44,290 nucleotides of DNA, taken from Saprospiraceae bacterium (lineage in GTDB: Bacteria; Bacteroidota; Bacteroidia; Chitinophagales; Saprospiraceae). Both the position numbers and the translations under genes were made by a program. The DNA lies in NCBI GenBank assembly GCA_020437105.1, contig JAGQWR010000005.1, positions 52,322 to 96,611 of the forward strand, given 5' to 3'. Below the pieces are notes generated by a model. That model saw only the letters and a list, made by a program, of their open reading frames with translations. It had not been told where the DNA came from and did no database searches. Positions 40,447-44,290 of the stretch are shown here, piece by piece. Positions within the stretch are counted from its first letter, which is position 1, and every line of letters starts with the position of its first letter.

Positions 40447-41487
40447 TTAGGAACGGTTTATCCGAAGGAGCGATCGGTTTATGCGCCGGATCAGGCCGGG
40501 ACCCTGGTAGATCATTCCGGAATAAACTTGTACCAGCACGGCTCCTGCATCCAGCTTTGCCTGTGCTGATTCCGGACTGTCTATTCCGCCTACCCCAATG
40601 ATGGGAATGCGTCCTTTTGATTTGCTGGCCAGGTATCGGATCACTTCCGTTGAACGGTCTTGAAGGGGTTTGCCGCTTAAGCCGCCCCCTCCGATGGCTT
40701 CGCTTTCGGCCTGACTCAACAGCCCTTTCCGCTCAATGGTCGTGTTGGTGGCAATCAGTCCGGCGATGCCACTTTCCTGTACGATCTCAATAATATCATC
40801 CAGTTGAGCGGTGTTCAAATCCGGCGCTATCTTTAGGAGGATTGGCTTGGGGCGGTCTTTTAAATTATTTAAAGCCTGAAGCTCTGATAGCAGGGCCTGG
40901 AGCGGTTCCCGCTCCTGAAGTTCCCGAAGGTTTGGGGTGTTTGGAGAGGATACATTGACCACAAAATAATCTACCAGCGGAAACAGCCGCTCAAAACAGA
41001 TCCGGTAATCGTTTACAGCTTCCTCATTTGGCGTGACCTTATTTTTCCCAATATTCCCGCCAATGATGAGGGTTCTCTTTTTGGCTTTTTGAAGCCGCTG
41101 AGCCATAGCCTCCACACCCTCGTTATTGAATCCCATTCGATTAATCAATGCCTCATCCGCCGGAAGGCGAAAAAGCCGTGGTTTGGGATTTCCATCCTGT
41201 GGTAGCGGGGTAACGGTGCCAATTTCGATAAACCCAAAACCCAGTGCAGACATGGCATCATAATGTTTACCGTCTTTATCAAAGCCAGCCGCCAGACCCA
41301 CCGGATTCGCAAATCGAAGTCCGAATACTTCACGCTCCAGACTGGGGTGCTGCACGCGGTACATTTTTTTAAATAACCAGCCCATGCCCGGAATAGCCAG
41401 TGCAAATCGAAGCAGGCGGATGGTCAGATGGTGCGCACGTTCGGCCGAAAGCCGGAAAAAGATGGGTTTGAGAATGTATTTATACAC
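40447..41487 (-). CDS. pyrD: Quinone-dependent dihydroorotate dehydrogenase (class 2)
   Basis: A 346-residue class 2 dihydroorotate dehydrogenase, the membrane-associated flavoenzyme that oxidises dihydroorotate to orotate using quinone. The N-terminal helices ([30 protein letters not shown]) form the quinone tunnel typical of class 2. [86 protein letters not shown] and IPIIGVGGI match the FMN and substrate sites; the Ser of [15 protein letters not shown] is the class 2 catalytic base position. Together with carB it shows de novo pyrimidine synthesis, though the two genes are about 15 kb apart. Confidence 0.97.
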   Translation of the reverse strand: MYKYILKPIFFRLSAERAHHLTIRLLRFALAIPGMGWLFKKMYRVQHPSLEREVFGLRFANPVGLAAGFDKDGKHYDAMSALGFGFIEIGTVTPLPQDGNPKPRLFRLPADEALINRMGFNNEGVEAMAQRLQKAKKRTLIIGGNIGKNKVTPNEEAVNDYRICFERLFPLVDYFVVNVSSPNTPNLRELQEREPLQALLSELQALNNLKDRPKPILLKIAPDLNTAQLDDIIEIVQESGIAGLIATNTTIERKGLLSQAESEAIGGGGLSGKPLQDRSTEVIRYLASKSKGRIPIIGVGGIDSPESAQAKLDAGAVLVQVYSGMIYQGPGLIRRINRSLLRINRS

Positions 41488-41506
41488 GGGCTTGGATTTT
41501 CAGGAG

Positions 41507-41514
41507 CAAAAGTA
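41507..41514 (-). promoter_or_regulatory. -7 promoter box for pyrD (TACTTTTG)
   Basis: On the minus strand TACTTTTG matches TAnnTTTG exactly, 19 bp upstream of the pyrD ATG, giving a short leader as seen for other genes in this window. No clear -33 TTG. Confidence 0.5.
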
Positions 41515-41577
41515 GGCATACCTTGGCGAAAGTGGATCTGGAAACGTGTTTAAATCGGTGTCCAGGTTTAAAACGAA

Positions 41578-43044
41578 TTATCTCTTTACCAACTTACCGC
41601 TTTTTAGCTTTTCACCATACTGAGTGATTTGGTATAAATAAACATTGGCTGGTAAATCAGGCAATATCAGCGGATACTCGAAGCTGCCTCCCTCAAAAGA
41701 AGCCCTCCAGACCACGCGGCCAAGAACATCATAAAGTACAAAATCAAAGAGTCCGGGCAGGCAGTCATTAAAACGGATATGGAGTTCCTTTTGAAAAGGA
41801 TTAGGGAAAACTTCAAGTTGGTTTTCCAGACAAGTGGGATATTCTGGTGCTAGATACAAACTGTCACAGGGGCTACCCTCAAGCCTGCCCAATCGATAAT
41901 TAGACATATTGGGCAGGCCAATGTAATTTTGATCAGGAAGAAGGAATTCATGCTGGATGAAATGGCAGGCAACTCCTTTTTCGTTTGGGTTATCAATGAC
42001 ATTTAAATATGGCTTGCTACCAGTACTTAAATAGATTTTTCCATCGGGGGCTAATTGCATTTTTTGAAAATAACCATAAAAAGGAGCTTCAAAGTCGTCA
42101 AGTTCTCCAACCAATAACAAACTGGCCTCTATTGACGAGACCAACATATTGATCTGGTAAAGATTTTCGATTTGACCAGCATACAATAATTGAGAATTTG
42201 GAGAGAATGCCACCGAAGAAGGGACACCATAGGTTAAACCCGAATCAGGAATATCCACAAACCGAGGATTTGAAAACAAGCCGGTGCATCGATCGAAATC
42301 GTAAATATGCAGTTTGTTATAATCATCCATCCGGGCATAATACCGCCCATCCGGAGAAAAGACCACCTGCCCGGTATGGCTGTCGTCTTGGTCAACTGTT
42401 CCGATCCGCTGTTCCCAAGGACCTTGAATACCCCTGGGATCCAGCAGGAACCGATAAAGTTTATTAGAAGCCATTTCCGGGATAACGATCCACCAGTCTC
42501 TGCCATTGGCATGTTTGCAGGCGGTGATCAGCCCAACAGTAAAAGTATCCTGAAGAAGTAAATGATTTTTATCCAGCACTTTCCCTGTTCCTATTGACTG
42601 GTCAACCAGGCTATAATAAAGCCAATGCCCGACACTATAGTGAGGGGGAATCCAGTCAAAGTTTAAATGAATCAAATAATAAAGATCCTGATATGAAGGG
42701 GCGGGTAGGAAGAGGCTGCCCTGGGGTCCTATATTCCCGCCACTACACTGGAGGTCGGTCTGAAAACCGGGATTTAAACTATCCCCATTTTCAATGAGCT
42801 GATAGTCGGCTCCCCTAATTTCACAGCCATTGGTATAAAATAATAATTGCCCATATTCATTGCTGATACTGGCTGAGTTTTCCCTGAGAGGAAAAGTTTG
42901 ACCAGTTTCTGGAATCTTAACCGGATCTTCATTAAAATCAAGTACGGCCATTCCCCAACATATTACCCATTGGTAATCATGTTTTTGAGCTGCTAGAGAT
43001 AAAGCCAAACAACAAAATAATCCGATAAGAGCGGGTTTTATCAT
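41578..43044 (-). CDS. T9SS type A sorting-domain protein, likely beta-propeller
   Basis: A 488-residue secreted protein. I use the ATG at 43044, which gives the signal MIKPALIGLFCCLALSLAAQ; an ATG at 43083 would add 13 residues before it. The body has repeated strand-turn blocks (YQWVICWGMAVLDFNEDPVKI, GQLLFYTNGCEI, YYLIHLNFDW, VVFSPDGRYYARMDDYNKLHIYDF, SVAFSPNSQLLYAGQIENLYQINM, LAPDGKIYLSTGSKPYLNVID) like a WD/YVTN-style propeller. The last 80 residues (LEVFPNPFQKELHIRF...YDVLGRVVWRASFEGG...LPANVYLYQI...SGKLVKR) are a standard type A T9SS domain. It should be exported and attached at, or released from, the surface. This architecture is a large paralogous family in Saprospira-type bacteria. 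Ligand unknown. Confidence 0.88.
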   Translation of the reverse strand: MIKPALIGLFCCLALSLAAQKHDYQWVICWGMAVLDFNEDPVKIPETGQTFPLRENSASISNEYGQLLFYTNGCEIRGADYQLIENGDSLNPGFQTDLQCSGGNIGPQGSLFLPAPSYQDLYYLIHLNFDWIPPHYSVGHWLYYSLVDQSIGTGKVLDKNHLLLQDTFTVGLITACKHANGRDWWIVIPEMASNKLYRFLLDPRGIQGPWEQRIGTVDQDDSHTGQVVFSPDGRYYARMDDYNKLHIYDFDRCTGLFSNPRFVDIPDSGLTYGVPSSVAFSPNSQLLYAGQIENLYQINMLVSSIEASLLLVGELDDFEAPFYGYFQKMQLAPDGKIYLSTGSKPYLNVIDNPNEKGVACHFIQHEFLLPDQNYIGLPNMSNYRLGRLEGSPCDSLYLAPEYPTCLENQLEVFPNPFQKELHIRFNDCLPGLFDFVLYDVLGRVVWRASFEGGSFEYPLILPDLPANVYLYQITQYGEKLKSGKLVKR

Positions 43045-43177
43045 TTTTTGAATCGTTTGTTCCGTTTCAGTATAAGCATACACATTTAAAACGTTTTAAT
43101 CGCTTCAAACCGACGCACAGCGAACTTCTTTCAAAAAATAAGAAGTAATTTGCTAATTCAATAATCATTCTTTTCCT

Positions 43178-44290
43178 ATGAATCTTCGCCTGCTCCTAAG
43201 TCTTATTTTTTTTGTGACCTTAAGCTGCTCCTCCCTCAATCCTCCCAAAGAGAAACATGCGGCCATCTCCACAAATTTGCCGCTCGATCTGATAAAACTC
43301 CCGGAAGGGTTTAGTATTGATGTCTTTGCAGTAGATGTGCCAAACGCCCGCTCTTTGGAGTGGAGCCCCAATGGTACCCTGTTTGTAAGTACCCGCGGAG
43401 AAGGCAAGGTCTATGCGCTGAAAGATACCGACGGCGATTATAAATCGGATGAAATGTATGTCCTGGCTTCCGGGTTAAAGATGCCAAACGGCGTAGCCTT
43501 TCTGGATGGAGATCTGTATGTAGCGGAGATTAGCCGCATCCTGTGCTTCCGGGATATAGAAAACCATTTGGATAATCCGCCTGCTCCGGAAGTGATCTTT
43601 GACGGGTATCCAAAAGAATCACACCACGGCTGGAAATATATAGCGTTTGGCCCCGACGGGAAACTCTATGTGCCCGTTGGTGCGCCTTGCAATATCTGTG
43701 AGTCGGAAGATGAAATTTTCAATACGATCACACGCATGAATCCGGATGGTAGCGGATTGGAAATCGTGCAGACCGGCATTCGCAACAGCGTAGGATTTAC
43801 CTGGCACCCCGAGACTGGCGAACTTTGGTTTACCGACAACGGACGTGATTGGCTGGGAGATAATGAACCGGCCTGCGAACTTAATTACGCTCCACAGGAT
43901 GGTATGCATTTTGGGTTTCCGTATTGCCACCAGGGCGATTTGCCCGATCCCGAATTTGGAGCAAAATTTCCTTGTTCGGATTTTACGCCGCCGGCACAAA
44001 AGCTGGGCGCACACGTGGCACCACTCGGACTGGAATTTATCGTGAGCAAACAATTTCCGAATGACCTCCAGAGTCAGGTGCTTATTGCCGAACATGGCTC
44101 CTGGAATCGGAGTACCAAAAGTGGGTATAAAGTATCTATGGTGCGTCTGGAAGGTAACAAGGCCGTTTCCTATGAAGATTTTGCGACAGGCTGGCTGGAT
44201 AAAAGCACAGATGAACCCTGGGGCCGGCCGGTAGATCTGGAATGGCTCCCGGATGGATCTTTATTGGTGTCGGATGATTTTGCGGATGTG
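43178..44290 (+). CDS. PQQ-type sugar dehydrogenase lipoprotein, 5' part (cut by right edge)
   Basis: The first 371 codons of a soluble-glucose/sorbosone dehydrogenase family beta-propeller. It starts with a lipoprotein signal (MNLRLLLSLIFFVTLSC, Cys17). Typical segments are LPEGFSIDVFAVDVPNARSLEWSPNGTLFVSTRGEGKVYAL, GLKMPNGVAFLDGDLYVAE, HHGWKYIAFGPDGKLYVPVGAPCNICE, GIRNSVGFTWHPETGELWFTDNGRDWLGDN and HFGFPYCHQGD. The His of SHHGWK is the likely catalytic base position of PQQ glucose dehydrogenases. Many relatives end in a c-type cytochrome domain, which would lie beyond the window. Whether it binds PQQ and which sugar it oxidises are unknown. Confidence 0.88.
   Translation, partial: MNLRLLLSLIFFVTLSCSSLNPPKEKHAAISTNLPLDLIKLPEGFSIDVFAVDVPNARSLEWSPNGTLFVSTRGEGKVYALKDTDGDYKSDEMYVLASGLKMPNGVAFLDGDLYVAEISRILCFRDIENHLDNPPAPEVIFDGYPKESHHGWKYIAFGPDGKLYVPVGAPCNICESEDEIFNTITRMNPDGSGLEIVQTGIRNSVGFTWHPETGELWFTDNGRDWLGDNEPACELNYAPQDGMHFGFPYCHQGDLPDPEFGAKFPCSDFTPPAQKLGAHVAPLGLEFIVSKQFPNDLQSQVLIAEHGSWNRSTKSGYKVSMVRLEGNKAVSYEDFATGWLDKSTDEPWGRPVDLEWLPDGSLLVSDDFADV

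Noticed and set aside
40367..40448. TPP-riboswitch-like words on the plus strand: ACCTGGATGATAATGCCAG near 40370 and GCGTAGGGA near 40437.
   Set aside because: The two words are about 60 bp apart, where they should be contiguous, the CTGAGA half is missing, and no plus-strand gene follows (pyrD is convergent).
1..44290. CRISPR array, prophage, tRNA or rRNA genes.
   Set aside because: No regularly spaced repeats, phage genes, transposases or conserved tRNA/rRNA segments were found on reading the window.

Overview
The window looks like a chromosomal segment of a Bacteroidota bacterium, most likely of the Saprospiria/Lewinella type. The support is the gene content: TonB-dependent receptors with N-terminal carboxypeptidase-regulatory domains, type IX secretion (T9SS) C-terminal sorting domains, a PorV/PorQ-type barrel, the gliding lipoprotein GldB, a LytTR two-component pair, many lipoproteins, and -7 boxes of the Bacteroidota form TAnnTTTG. 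The order-level placement is inference. No rRNA, tRNA, CRISPR array, transposase or phage gene was recognised.

Layout. 1-2.1 kb: the start of an adenosine deaminase (cut by the left edge) and a secreted von Willebrand A protein with three C-terminal repeats. 2.2-9.8 kb: a small DUF1801-like gene, then a long leftward array of sensor kinase, LytTR regulator, subclass B1 metallo-beta-lactamase, parallel beta-helix lipoprotein, diheme cytochrome lipoprotein and TonB-dependent receptor. 9.9-13.8 kb: a rightward run with a signal-peptide-bearing ExbD-like protein, a conserved protein of unknown function, a VanY-type peptidase and a thioredoxin-fold protein. 13.8-17.8 kb: lpxD, a cold-shock-domain gene and polA in tail-to-tail arrangement. 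17.9-20.7 kb: a leftward ECF sigma / small protein / MscS channel / DUF3078 cluster. 20.9-26.3 kb: an EamA transporter, AMP nucleosidase, a short CarB lacking the usual C-terminal regulatory domain, and a lipoprotein.

26.8-35.8 kb holds the most striking block. A 1206-residue TonB-dependent receptor, a 1350-residue secreted protein with a T9SS-like C terminus and a PorV/PorQ-family barrel are read in one direction, separated by hairpins and closed by a double hairpin. I read this as an outer-membrane/cell-surface system whose job is not evident from sequence. 36.0-44.3 kb: greA-HIT, a patch of short repeats, gldB, a PorT-like barrel, nadC, a roughly 370-bp stretch rich in hairpins, pyrD, a T9SS-sorted protein, and the start of a PQQ-type sugar dehydrogenase lipoprotein cut by the right edge.

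Two 45-bp palindromic elements built from GACCTGACAGGT-type units sit in intergenic gaps near 9.85 and 17.83 kb, and a fragment of the same motif carries the stop codon at the 21.85 kb gene junction. Their central unit is inverted between the two full copies.
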